Below are positions 47,960 through 56,451 of a stretch of DNA of 64,000 bases, piece by piece. A program made the translations under genes and the position numbers. The stretch comes from Rhizobacter koreensis. GTDB lineage: Bacteria; Pseudomonadota; Gammaproteobacteria; Burkholderiales; Burkholderiaceae_C. Positions within the stretch are counted from its first letter, which is position 1. The number at the start of each line of letters is the position of its first letter. A model generated the notes under the pieces. The model saw only the letters and a list, made by a program, of their open reading frames with translations. It made no database searches and was not told the origin of the DNA. Where the stretch lies: contig NZ_JABWMJ010000006.1 in the NCBI RefSeq assembly GCF_013366375.1, positions 124,001-188,000 of the forward strand, read 5' to 3'.

Positions 47960-49153
47960 ATGACGCAGACCCCTCGCACCGAGTCCCACGGCACCGATCC
48001 CGCCGCCGCGCCGCGCCGGCACCTGCACGGCACGGTCGGCGCGACCCTGCTGGCGCTCGCGGCGGCGGCGCTGGTGTCGTGCGGCGGCGGCGGCGGTGGC
48101 AATGACGATGACGACTTCGTCGTTCCCGCCAGCGGCCGCACCGCGCCGGCCGACGTGCGCATGACCTGGTTCGGGGTCTCGAACTGGACCCTGAAGATCG
48201 GAGACCTCAACATCCTGATCGACGGCTACATGACGCGCATCCCGCAGAACTACTTCTCGGGCGGCGGCGGCGGGCTCGCGGTCACCAAGGCGCCCTGGCC
48301 GATCGACAAGGCCGAGGTCGAGAAGGTCAACGGCGTGCTGAGCAAGGGGCCGGGCTCGCCGATCAACCTGATCCTCACCGGGCACAGCCACTTCGACCAC
48401 AGCTTCGACACGCCGCACTGGGCCAAGATCACCGGTGCCCATGTGATCGGCTCGCGGACCACGTGCTTCCAGGTGCGCGCACTCGGCGTTCCGGAGAGCC
48501 AGTGCACCCCGGTGTACGGTGGCGAGACGTTCCAGCTGAACGAGCGCGTGACCATGCGCGTGGTGCGCTGGAACCACAGCGGCAGCCACGAGAACAATCC
48601 CGAGCAGCACGACCCCGTCGAACTGCAGGCCGTCCCGAAGCCCGATGCCAACGGCGCCCTTCGCGGCGGCGTCGGGGAAGACTTCCCGAACGGCGGCGGC
48701 AACCGCGGCTACCTGTTCACCGTGCGCACCGCCGACAACAAGACCATCAACTTCTTCTGGACCAACTCGGGCGCGCCGCAGGACCTCACCACCGACAGCA
48801 TCACCGACGGCGTCAACTACGGCTCGCCGATCGCGAGCCTCACGAAGGCGATGCAGGACGCCAAGCTCGACAGCCTCGACCTCTGGATCGGCGCCGGCGG
48901 CCAGCCGGTGGCCTCGCTCACCGTGCCGGTGATCCACCCGAAGGTGTTCATGCCGAACCACCTCGGCAGCTTCTACACGCCGTTCTCGCAAGGCAACACG
49001 GGCCCGTTCCGCGATCCGACGCTCGGCAACTACCTGGTGACGCAGGGCGTCGGCCTCGTCGCGCCGGCGCAGTACCTCGACGCCTGGGTGCTCGACACCA
49101 ACGGCCTGCGCGCGGTCGACAACGGCGCGATGAAGCAGGCCTACGGCTTCTGA
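47960..49153 (+). CDS. Metallo-beta-lactamase-fold lipoprotein
   Basis: A 397-residue predicted lipoprotein. A basic N-terminus and hydrophobic helix end in lipobox AALVSC, followed by six glycines and an acidic run. The domain opens MTWFGVSNWTLKIGDLNILID and carries the metal motif LTGHSHFDHSFD (H-x-H-x-D-H), with further His in RWNHSGSH and PNHLGSF. It is probably a zinc hydrolase acting outside the cytoplasm; the substrate is unknown. GGGAG lies nine bases before ATG 47960. Its TGA overlaps the ATG of the next gene by one base, so the two are translationally coupled. Confidence 0.87.
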   Translation: MTQTPRTESHGTDPAAAPRRHLHGTVGATLLALAAAALVSCGGGGGGNDDDDFVVPASGRTAPADVRMTWFGVSNWTLKIGDLNILIDGYMTRIPQNYFSGGGGGLAVTKAPWPIDKAEVEKVNGVLSKGPGSPINLILTGHSHFDHSFDTPHWAKITGAHVIGSRTTCFQVRALGVPESQCTPVYGGETFQLNERVTMRVVRWNHSGSHENNPEQHDPVELQAVPKPDANGALRGGVGEDFPNGGGNRGYLFTVRTADNKTINFFWTNSGAPQDLTTDSITDGVNYGSPIASLTKAMQDAKLDSLDLWIGAGGQPVASLTVPVIHPKVFMPNHLGSFYTPFSQGNTGPFRDPTLGNYLVTQGVGLVAPAQYLDAWVLDTNGLRAVDNGAMKQAYGF

Positions 49154-49701
49154 TGCGCGGCAGCGCGCGCGCCACGAGCGGCGACACGCCGCACAGGGCG
49201 CTGCGAGGAAAGCGGCGGACGCTTCGCCAGCGGCTCGGCGCGGCGCTCGTCGGCCTGGCGCTCGGCTGCAGCGCCGCGCTGCCGGCCGCGGCCGCGATCG
49301 TCGACCCACCGCCCGCCCCGGCGGTGCGACCCCACGCGCTGAAGTGGCCCAGGCTGCAGGCGCTCGCCGGCAAGCGGCTCGCCGACCCTGCGGTCGAGCG
49401 CGTGCTCGGCCCGGCGCTGAGGCAGGCGCTCGGCAGGCGTTACGCCGAGTTCAAGGCATCGCTCGCCGACGAGGCGCCGCTGCGGATCGAGGCAGGCCGG
49501 GCCCTCGTCGGCGAAGGCGTGGTGCCGAACACGCTCGGCTATCGCGGCGCGTTCTTCGCGTTCGACCGCGACGGCGCAGTGCTCGCGGTACTCAAGAGCG
49601 GCCGGCACGGCACCACCATCGAACGCTTCGGCTCGCTCGCGCCGCTGAAGGATCACGAGCTGCTGCACGCGTACCACGAGTTCGCCGGCCTCGACGAGTA
49701 G
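49153..49701 (+). CDS. Secreted protein of unknown function, coupled to the MBL lipoprotein
   Basis: A 182-residue protein with a basic N-terminus, hydrophobic segment and probable cleavage near AAAA (about residue 48). The mature part contains a helical stretch (LAGKRLADPAVERVLGPAL) and a beta-rich end (ALVGEGVVPNTLGYRGAFF, AVLAVLKSG). The spacing of the latter recalls Ivy-type lysozyme inhibitors, but the match is weak and the Cys pair of Ivy is absent. I do not assign a function. The start shares one base with the upstream stop (TGATG). It is convergent with the ABC permease gene, 20 bases away. Confidence 0.6.
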   Translation: MRGSARATSGDTPHRALRGKRRTLRQRLGAALVGLALGCSAALPAAAAIVDPPPAPAVRPHALKWPRLQALAGKRLADPAVERVLGPALRQALGRRYAEFKASLADEAPLRIEAGRALVGEGVVPNTLGYRGAFFAFDRDGAVLAVLKSGRHGTTIERFGSLAPLKDHELLHAYHEFAGLDE

Positions 49702-49721
49702 CGCCGGGCCGGCTCGAGGCG

Positions 49722-50642
49722 CTAGTCGCCCGGCGCGAAGGGCTTGCCGAGCGAGGCTGGCATGTTGACGCGGATGAAGGTCGCGTTGCTCGACATCAGC
49801 ACCAGCACGACGATGGTCGCGAGGTAGGGCAGCATGGTCAGGAACTGGCTCGGCACCTGCACGCCGGCGCCCTGCAGCGCGAACTGCAGCATCGTGACGC
49901 CGCCGAACAGATAGGCGCCGAGCAGCACGCGCGCCGGCCGCCAGGTCGCGAAGGTGGTGAGCGCCAGCGCGATCCAGCCCTTGCCGGCGACCATGCCCTC
50001 GACCCAGAGCGGCGTGTAGACGACCGAGATGTACGCGCCCGAGAGGCCGCACAGCGCGCCGCCGACCAGCACCGCGGCGAAACGGATGCGCCGCACGGGG
50101 ATGCCGAGCGCGTGCGCCGACTCGGGCGACTCGCCGACCGCGCGCAGCACCAGCCCGGCGCGCGAGCGGTACAGGAACCAGGCAAGGCCGATCGTCAGCG
50201 CGATCGCCAGGTAGACCAGCGGGTGCTGGCGGAACAGCGCCGGCCCGACGAACGGCAGGTCGGCGAGGCCGGGGATCGAGAAGCGCGGCCGCTCGCCGAG
50301 CTTCTCCTGCGTGTAGCGGATGCCGGCGAATGCCGAGAAGCCGGCGCCGAACAGACTGAGCGCGAGGCCGGTCGCGTACTGGTTGGTGCCGAGCCAGATC
50401 ACGAGCACGCCGAACGCGGCGGCGAGCAGCGCCCCCGCACCCGCGCCGGCGACGAACGCGAGCACGTCGCTGCCGGTCTGCACCGCGATCGCGAAGCCGG
50501 CGATCGCCGCGACCAGCATCATCCCTTCGGCGCCGAGATTGACGACGCCGGCGCGCTCGTTGATCAGGAGGCCGAGCGCGGCGAACGCGAGGACGGTGCC
50601 CGCGCTCAGCGTCGCCGCGATCAGCAGCGCCAGCGGCTCCAT
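49722..50642 (-). CDS. ABC importer permease, BMP-linked (second permease)
   Basis: A 306-residue inner-membrane permease of the branched-chain/monosaccharide-type class used by BMP/nucleoside importers, with about eight to ten helices. NERAGVVNLGAEGMMLVAA near residue 28 and VGESPESAHALGIPVRRIRF near 170 are family signatures, the latter including the cytoplasmic coupling loop. It works with the adjacent permease and ATPase to take up purines or nucleosides captured by the BMP proteins. Its ATG shares one base with the stop of the upstream permease. Confidence 0.93.
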   Translation of the reverse strand: MEPLALLIAATLSAGTVLAFAALGLLINERAGVVNLGAEGMMLVAAIAGFAIAVQTGSDVLAFVAGAGAGALLAAAFGVLVIWLGTNQYATGLALSLFGAGFSAFAGIRYTQEKLGERPRFSIPGLADLPFVGPALFRQHPLVYLAIALTIGLAWFLYRSRAGLVLRAVGESPESAHALGIPVRRIRFAAVLVGGALCGLSGAYISVVYTPLWVEGMVAGKGWIALALTTFATWRPARVLLGAYLFGGVTMLQFALQGAGVQVPSQFLTMLPYLATIVVLVLMSSNATFIRVNMPASLGKPFAPGD

Positions 50643-51787
50643 CAGGCGCCCTCCTTCGGCGCGAGCGTCGCGCTCGAGACCAGCGGCGCGCCGGCGTCGG
50701 TGCCCGGGCCCGGCAGCGCGCGCGTCGGCGCGGCGCGGCCCCAGCGCACGCGGTACGCAATCAACGTATCGCTGGCGAGCAGCGTGAACAGCAGCAGGCC
50801 CTGGAACACGCCGGTGATCGACTTCGGCAGGCCCAGGCGCGACTGCGCGAGCTCGCCGCCGATGTAGAACATGCTCATCAGCACCGCCGAGAAGACGATG
50901 CCGACCGGATGCAGGCGGCCGACGAAGGCGACGATGATCGCGGCGAAGCCGTAGCCCGCCGGCACGTGCGGCGTGAGCTGGCCGAGCGGCCCGGCGAGCT
51001 CGAGCCCGCCCGCGAGCCCCGCCATTCCGCCCGACAGCAGCAGCGCGGTCCAGAGCGCCTTGCGCGACGAGAAGCCGGCGTAGCGTGCCGCCGCCGGCGC
51101 GAGCCCGCCGACCTGCAGCTGAAAGCCGGCGTAGGTGCGAAACAGCAGCACCCAGAACGCGGCGACTGCCGCGAGCGCGATGAAGAGGCCGATGTTGACG
51201 CGCAGCGAGGCGACGAGGCGCGGCACGCTGGTCGCCTTGAGGAACGTGATCGTCTGCGGGAAGTTGTAGCCCGCCGGGTCCTTCCAGGGTCCGTAGACCA
51301 GCCAGTTGAGCAGCAGGTCGGCCACGTAGACCAGCATCAGGCTGACCAGGATCTCGTTGGCGTTGAAGCGGTCGCGCAGCAGGGCGACGATCGCCGCCCA
51401 GGCCATGCCGCCGAGCACGCTGGCGGCGAGCACGAGCACGAAGAAGGCGCGCGGCGACTCGGGACCGGCCAGCATCGCGACGCCGCCCGCGGCCAGCGCA
51501 CCGACGATGAACTGCCCTTCGGCGCCGATGTTCCAGACGTTGGAGCGGAAACACACCGCAAGGCCGAGCGCGATCAGCGCGAGCGGCACCGCCTTCACCG
51601 CGATCTCGCTGAGCGCGTAGACGCTCTTGACCGGCTCGACGAAGAACATCGCGAGGCCGCGCAGCGGGTCCTTGCCGAGCACCGCGAACAGCACGGTGCC
51701 GATCAGCACCGTGAGCGCGAGCGCGAGCAGCGGCGACGCGATGGACATGACGCGCGACGGCTGCGGGCGGGCCTCGAGCCTCAGCAT
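50642..51787 (-). CDS. ABC importer permease, BMP-linked (first permease)
   Basis: A 381-residue permease with eight or nine helices. ALGLAVCFRSNVWNIGAEGQ near residue 75 is the conserved segment, and GGLAPAAARYAGFSSRKALW near 230 is the coupling loop. A C-terminal 35-residue Pro/Ala tail follows the last helix. It is coupled by a one-base TGATG overlap to the second permease and starts 18 bases after the ATPase stop. This is the standard order ATPase-permease-permease of BMP/Nup importers. Confidence 0.93.
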   Translation of the reverse strand: MLRLEARPQPSRVMSIASPLLALALTVLIGTVLFAVLGKDPLRGLAMFFVEPVKSVYALSEIAVKAVPLALIALGLAVCFRSNVWNIGAEGQFIVGALAAGGVAMLAGPESPRAFFVLVLAASVLGGMAWAAIVALLRDRFNANEILVSLMLVYVADLLLNWLVYGPWKDPAGYNFPQTITFLKATSVPRLVASLRVNIGLFIALAAVAAFWVLLFRTYAGFQLQVGGLAPAAARYAGFSSRKALWTALLLSGGMAGLAGGLELAGPLGQLTPHVPAGYGFAAIIVAFVGRLHPVGIVFSAVLMSMFYIGGELAQSRLGLPKSITGVFQGLLLFTLLASDTLIAYRVRWGRAAPTRALPGPGTDAGAPLVSSATLAPKEGA

Positions 51788-51805
51788 CGGCCAGCCTCGC
51801 GGGTG

Positions 51806-53386
51806 TCAGTGAACCGCAAGCTCGTCCTCCGAACGCGCGCCGGGCCGGTCCCACAGGCCGCTCATCCACTGGCCGATCATCGCCACGCTGGCCTCGGCGG
51901 TCGCGACGCTCGGCGACACGCGCCCGCGCGCGATCACGACGAGGCGGTCGCAGATCTCGAACAGCTCGTCGAGCTCCTCGCTCACCACGAGCACGGCGCT
52001 GCCGCGGTCGCGCAGCGCGAGCAGCTCGGCGCGGATCAGTGCCGCCGCGCCGACGTCGACGCCCCAGGTCGGCTGCGAGACGATCAGGAGCTTGGGGTCG
52101 GCGTCGATCTCGCGCCCGACCAGGAACTTCTGCAGGTTGCCGCCCGAGAGGCTGCGCGCCGCCGCGCCGGGGCCACCCGCCTTCACGTGGAAGCGGCGGA
52201 TCAGCGCGGCGGCGAGGCCGGCGACGTCGCGCTGGCGGATCCAGCCCGACCGCGAAACCGCGCCGGTGCGCGTGAGCAGCGTGTTCTGCGCGAGCGACAG
52301 GCTCGGCACCGCGCCCCGCCCGAGGCGCTCTTCCGGCACGAAGTGGAGCCCCGCGCGCCGGCGCTTCTTCGGCGGCTCGCCGGCGATGTCGCGCTCGAAC
52401 AGGCGGATCGAGCCGCGCGGCGCGCGCACGTCCTCGCCCGAAAGCGCCGCCATCAGCTCGCGCTGGCCGTTGCCCGATACGCCGGCGATGCCGACGATCT
52501 CGCCGGCGCGCACGTCGAAGGCGACGTCGGCGAGGTCGGTGCCGAACGGGTCTTCCTTGGCGAGCGTGAGCCCCGAGACGCCGAGCACCACCTGACGGGC
52601 GCTCGCCGGACGGTGCTGCAGCGGCGGCGGCTCGGCGCCGATCATCAGGCGTGACAGGCTCGCGTTGCTCTCGACAGCCGGGTCGACCTCGCCCGCGACC
52701 CGGCCGGCGCGCAGCACCGTGCAGTGATGGCAGAGCGCGCGGATCTCGTCGAGCTTGTGGCTGATGTACAGCACGCTGCAGCCCTGTTCGGCAAGCCGCC
52801 GCAGCGTGACGAACAGGCGCTGCACCGCCTGCGGCGTGAGCACCGAGGTCGGTTCGTCGAGGATCAGCAGCTGCGGCGCGGTCATCAGCGCGCGCACGAT
52901 CTCGACGCGCTGGCGCTCGCCCACGGAGAGCGTGTGCACCGGGCGCAGCGGGTCGACCTCGAGTCCGTACTCGCCGGCCACCTCGCGGACGCGCGCCACC
53001 ACCCTGGCGAGCGGCAGCGACTTGTCGAGGCCGAGCCACACGTTCTCGGCCGCACTCAGCGTGTCGAACAGGCTGAAATGCTGGTAGACCATGCTGATGC
53101 CGAGCGCGCGCGCCGCCGCCGGCGATGCGATGCTCACCGGGGCGCCGTTCCAGCGCACCTCGCCAGCGTCGGGCTTGACCGCGCCGTAGATGATCTTCAT
53201 CAGCGTCGACTTGCCGGCGCCGTTCTCGCCGAGCACGGCGTGGATCTCGCCCGGCTTCACCCGCAGATCGACCGCGTCGTTCGCCCTCACCGCCGGGTAC
53301 TGCTTGCTGATGCCGACGAGTTCGAGACGCAGCGCGCCGGGCGAGGCAGGCGAGCGGTCGGCAGTCGGCGTGGCGGCAGACGGCAT
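51806..53386 (-). CDS. ABC importer ATP-binding protein with two nucleotide-binding domains
   Basis: A 526-residue double ATPase. The N-terminal half has Walker A GENGAGKST near residue 54, signature LSVGERQR and Walker B LLILDEPTSVL. The C-terminal half has a reduced Walker A (GVSGNGQREL), a normal signature LSGGNLQKF and Walker B LLIVSQPTWG, where the usual Asp-Glu pair is Ser-Gln, typical of this sugar/nucleoside subfamily. So only the first site probably hydrolyses ATP fully. It starts 13 bases after the guaD stop and leads the two permease genes. Confidence 0.95.
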   Translation of the reverse strand: MPSAATPTADRSPASPGALRLELVGISKQYPAVRANDAVDLRVKPGEIHAVLGENGAGKSTLMKIIYGAVKPDAGEVRWNGAPVSIASPAAARALGISMVYQHFSLFDTLSAAENVWLGLDKSLPLARVVARVREVAGEYGLEVDPLRPVHTLSVGERQRVEIVRALMTAPQLLILDEPTSVLTPQAVQRLFVTLRRLAEQGCSVLYISHKLDEIRALCHHCTVLRAGRVAGEVDPAVESNASLSRLMIGAEPPPLQHRPASARQVVLGVSGLTLAKEDPFGTDLADVAFDVRAGEIVGIAGVSGNGQRELMAALSGEDVRAPRGSIRLFERDIAGEPPKKRRRAGLHFVPEERLGRGAVPSLSLAQNTLLTRTGAVSRSGWIRQRDVAGLAAALIRRFHVKAGGPGAAARSLSGGNLQKFLVGREIDADPKLLIVSQPTWGVDVGAAALIRAELLALRDRGSAVLVVSEELDELFEICDRLVVIARGRVSPSVATAEASVAMIGQWMSGLWDRPGARSEDELAVH

Positions 53387-53399
53387 GCGGGCTCCAGGG

Positions 53400-54797
53400 T
53401 CAGGCCGCGAGCGGCGCCGCGGCGGGGTCCGAGTCGACCCCGGCGCCTCGAACCGCCGCGCCGCCAGCGCCCCGCCCGCGCGCGTACTGGCGAACCCCGG
53501 CGACGTACGCCTCGACCAGGTTGCGGTCGTCGGCGAGCGTCAGCCACGCGAACACGCGCTCGTGCAGGCTGCGGGCGACGCGGTCGCGCTGCATCGCGAC
53601 GGCGCCGACGGCCCAGTCCCACACGCACACGTCGGCACTCGCGCCGGGCTCGAACGCGCCGATCTCGTGGCCGAGTTCGAGCGCCTGGGCGGCGCCGCGC
53701 GTCGAGGCATGGAGCGCGCTCCACGCGGTGAGGCGCTCGCCGGCGAGCGCCTGCACCTTGTAGGCGTCCGCCATGTTGCGCTGCAGCGAGAGGCTGGTGC
53801 CGCCGCCGACGTCGCTGGCGAGGCTTACCGCGATGCCCGCCGCCTCGGCCGCGCGCCAGCCGAACAGGCCACTGCCCAGGAAGAGGTTGGACGACGGGCT
53901 GTGCGCGATCTGCGCACCGGCATCCCGAAGCGCGGCGCGATCGGCGTCGTCGAGCCAGATGCCGTGCGCGAACACGCTGCGCCGGTGCAGCAGCCCGACG
54001 CGCGCGTACACGTCGAGGTAGCTGCGCGCCTCGGGGAAGAGCTCGCCGACCCAGCGCACCTCGGCGCGGTTCTCGGCGAGATGGGTCTGCATGTAGAGCG
54101 TCGCGTCGTCGCGGCAGAGGCGCCCCGCCATCTCGAGCTGCGCCGGCGTGCTGGTCGGCGCGAAGCGCACCGTCACCGCGTAGGCGAGCCGGCCGCGACC
54201 GTGCCAGCGCGCGATCAGGTCGATCGACTCGCGCTCGGCGGCGGCGACGCTGGCGTCGAGCAGGTTCGCCGGCGCGTGGCGGTCCATCAGCACCTTGCCG
54301 GCGACGAGCCGCATGCCGCGCGACTCGGCGGCACCGAACAGCGCGTCGACCGATGCGGCGTGCACGGTCGGGAAGACCACCGCCGCGGTCGTGCCGTGCG
54401 CGATCAGGGCGTCGACGAAGGTCCCGGCGGCGATGCCGGCGTGCGCCGCGTCGGCATGGCGCGCCTCCGCGGGAAAGGTGTGCTGGTCGAGCCAGTCGAG
54501 CAGCTCGGTGCCGTAGCTCGCGATCACGTCGATCTGCGGGCTGTGCACGTGGGTGTCGATGAAACCGGGCAGCACCAGCCGGCCGCTGCGGTCGACGCGA
54601 GTCCAGTCGGCGCCGGGGTCGGCGGCCTGCACGCCGACGATGCGGCCGCCGTCGACGAGCAGCCAATGGTCGGGCCGATGCCGGACCGCGGGGGAATCGA
54701 CCTCGCCCCAGCGTGGCGCCGCGCCGAAATCGAGCAGGTCGCCGCGCAGCGCGAAGCGGGTGAGCGCGGGCTCGGCAGGACGGTCGCTCGGCGGCAT
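53400..54797 (-). CDS. guaD: Guanine deaminase
   Basis: A 465-residue zinc amidohydrolase that converts guanine to xanthine and ammonia. PGFIDTHVHSPQ holds the metal-binding His83/His85. TELLDWLDQHTFPAE, HLAENRAEVRWV and SDVGGGTSLSL match GuaD. A further metal ligand is in FAHGIWL. It is the first gene of a minus-strand operon with the ABC importer, and is divergent from xdhA. No ribosome site precedes ATG 54797; a TATCAT box ends nine bases upstream. Its product xanthine is the substrate of the divergently encoded xanthine dehydrogenase. Confidence 0.94.
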   Translation of the reverse strand: MPPSDRPAEPALTRFALRGDLLDFGAAPRWGEVDSPAVRHRPDHWLLVDGGRIVGVQAADPGADWTRVDRSGRLVLPGFIDTHVHSPQIDVIASYGTELLDWLDQHTFPAEARHADAAHAGIAAGTFVDALIAHGTTAAVVFPTVHAASVDALFGAAESRGMRLVAGKVLMDRHAPANLLDASVAAAERESIDLIARWHGRGRLAYAVTVRFAPTSTPAQLEMAGRLCRDDATLYMQTHLAENRAEVRWVGELFPEARSYLDVYARVGLLHRRSVFAHGIWLDDADRAALRDAGAQIAHSPSSNLFLGSGLFGWRAAEAAGIAVSLASDVGGGTSLSLQRNMADAYKVQALAGERLTAWSALHASTRGAAQALELGHEIGAFEPGASADVCVWDWAVGAVAMQRDRVARSLHERVFAWLTLADDRNLVEAYVAGVRQYARGRGAGGAAVRGAGVDSDPAAAPLAA

Positions 54798-54894
54798 ACG
54801 GGTCCGATGATAGGTACTATGCCCCGCACGCCACGCACGCGGCGCCGAGCGGCGCCCGCAAGCGCGCCGCGTCCGCTTGCTCCGACCCAGCCTG
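54798..54894. promoter_or_regulatory. Divergent promoter region of the purine operons
   Basis: A 97-bp gap that must hold promoters for guaD (minus) and xdhA (plus). On the minus strand TATCAT (54812-54807, 5/6 to -10) is nine bases before the guaD ATG. On the plus strand TACTAT (54815-54820, 4/6) could serve xdhA. No clear -35 boxes or operator palindrome is seen; the boxes nearly abut, so the two promoters may compete. Confidence 0.45.
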
Positions 54895-56451
54895 ATGCAG
54901 AACCGTCCGATCCGCTTCTTCCACCGCGGCCGCATCGTCGAGATCGCCGACGCCCCGCCGACGCGCAGCGTGCTCGACTGGCTGCGCGAGGACGCACGCT
55001 GCAGCGGCACCAAGGAAGGCTGCAACGAAGGCGACTGCGGCGCCTGCACGGTGCTGATCGGCGAACGCGTGACGGACGAGCGCCCCGGCGACGTCGTCGT
55101 CGGCGCACCGGACGGCAGGTCGCGGCTGCGCCTGCGCAGCCTCAACGCCTGCCTGCAGTTCGTGCCGGCGCTCGACGGCAAGGCGCTGTTCAGCGTCGAG
55201 GATGTCGCGCAGGTCGGCGATCGAGCCACCGACCCGCTGCACCCGGTGCAGCGCGCGATGGTCGATTGCCACGGCTCGCAGTGCGGCTTCTGCACGCCCG
55301 GCTTCGTGGTGTCGCTCTGGCTCGCCTACGAGCGCCACCGCGCCGCCGGCACCCGACCGACGCGCCAGCAGCTCGCCGACGAGCTCGCCGGCAACCTGTG
55401 CCGCTGCACCGGCTACCGGCCGATCCTCGACGCGGGCCTCGCGATGTTCGACCTTCCCGAGGCCGTGCTCGACGTCGGCCCGGTGCTCGCCGCGCTCGAT
55501 TCGCTCGCGAGCGGCGAGGGCTTCGACTACGAGGCGCGGGGCGCGCGCTTCGCGGTGCCGCGCACGCTGGCCGAGCTGGCGGGCGTGCGCGTCGAGCGGC
55601 CCGCCGCGCGCATCGTCGCCGGCAGCACCGACGTGGCCCTGTGGGTCAACAAGCTGTTCCGGCCGCTGCCGGACCTCGTCGGCGTCGCCGACGTCACCGC
55701 GCTGCAGGCGATCGAGAGCGATGACGAGATGCTGCGGATCGGCGCCGGAGCCTCGCTCGAGCACGCGTTCCGCGCGCTCGTCGCGCGCTGGCCGACGTTG
55801 CAGGACCTGTGGCTGCGCTTTGCCGCGCCGCCGATCCGCCACGCCGGAACGATCGGCGGCAACCTCGCCAACGGCTCGCCGATCGGCGACTGCGCGCCGG
55901 TGCTGATGGCACTCGGCGCCGAGCTGGTGCTGCGGCGCGGCGACGCCCAGCGCCGCATCGCGCTCGACGCGTTCTACGTCGACTACATGAAGAACCGCCT
56001 CGACCCGGGCGAGTTCATCGAGCGCGTCGACGTCCCGCTCGCAAGCGCGGCGGCGGTGCGGGCCTACAAGATCTCGAAGCGCTTCGACTGCGACATCTCG
56101 GCGGTGTGCGCGGGGCTCGCGATCGAGCTCGACGCCGGCTCGGTGAAGAGCGCCCGCTTCGCGTTCGGCGGCATGGCGGCGACGGTGCGACGCGCGAGCG
56201 AGGCCGAGGCCGCGGTGCTCGGCCAGCCGTGGACCGAGGCCACCCTCTTCGCGGCGCAGGCTGCGCTGGCATGCGACTTCGTGCCGCTGACCGACATGCG
56301 CGCGAGCGCGGACTATCGGATGCAGGTCGCGCAAAACCTGCTGCGTCGCTTCTGGCTCGAGACGCGGCCCGAAGCGCCGCTCGCCGCTCACGCGGTGAGC
56401 GTGTGGCCGGTGCTGCCGCACGCCGCGCCGGCGCGCGGAGCGGCCGCATGA
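54895..56451 (+). CDS. xdhA: Xanthine dehydrogenase small subunit (FeS and FAD)
   Basis: A 518-residue subunit. The N-terminal plant-type [2Fe-2S] domain uses Cys43, 48 and 51 (CNEGDCGAC); the second [2Fe-2S] domain has CHGSQCGFC and LCRCTGYRPI. The FAD domain (about 215-410) contains IVAGSTDVALWVNK and AGTIGGNLANGSPIGDCAP. A CO-dehydrogenase flavoprotein C-terminal domain ends it. It carries electrons from the molybdenum site in XdhB to NAD+. The start ATG 54895 (MQNRPIRFF) fits the family; ATG 54877 adds six residues. It overlaps xdhB by four bases (ATGA). Confidence 0.95.
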   Translation: MQNRPIRFFHRGRIVEIADAPPTRSVLDWLREDARCSGTKEGCNEGDCGACTVLIGERVTDERPGDVVVGAPDGRSRLRLRSLNACLQFVPALDGKALFSVEDVAQVGDRATDPLHPVQRAMVDCHGSQCGFCTPGFVVSLWLAYERHRAAGTRPTRQQLADELAGNLCRCTGYRPILDAGLAMFDLPEAVLDVGPVLAALDSLASGEGFDYEARGARFAVPRTLAELAGVRVERPAARIVAGSTDVALWVNKLFRPLPDLVGVADVTALQAIESDDEMLRIGAGASLEHAFRALVARWPTLQDLWLRFAAPPIRHAGTIGGNLANGSPIGDCAPVLMALGAELVLRRGDAQRRIALDAFYVDYMKNRLDPGEFIERVDVPLASAAAVRAYKISKRFDCDISAVCAGLAIELDAGSVKSARFAFGGMAATVRRASEAEAAVLGQPWTEATLFAAQAALACDFVPLTDMRASADYRMQVAQNLLRRFWLETRPEAPLAAHAVSVWPVLPHAAPARGAAA

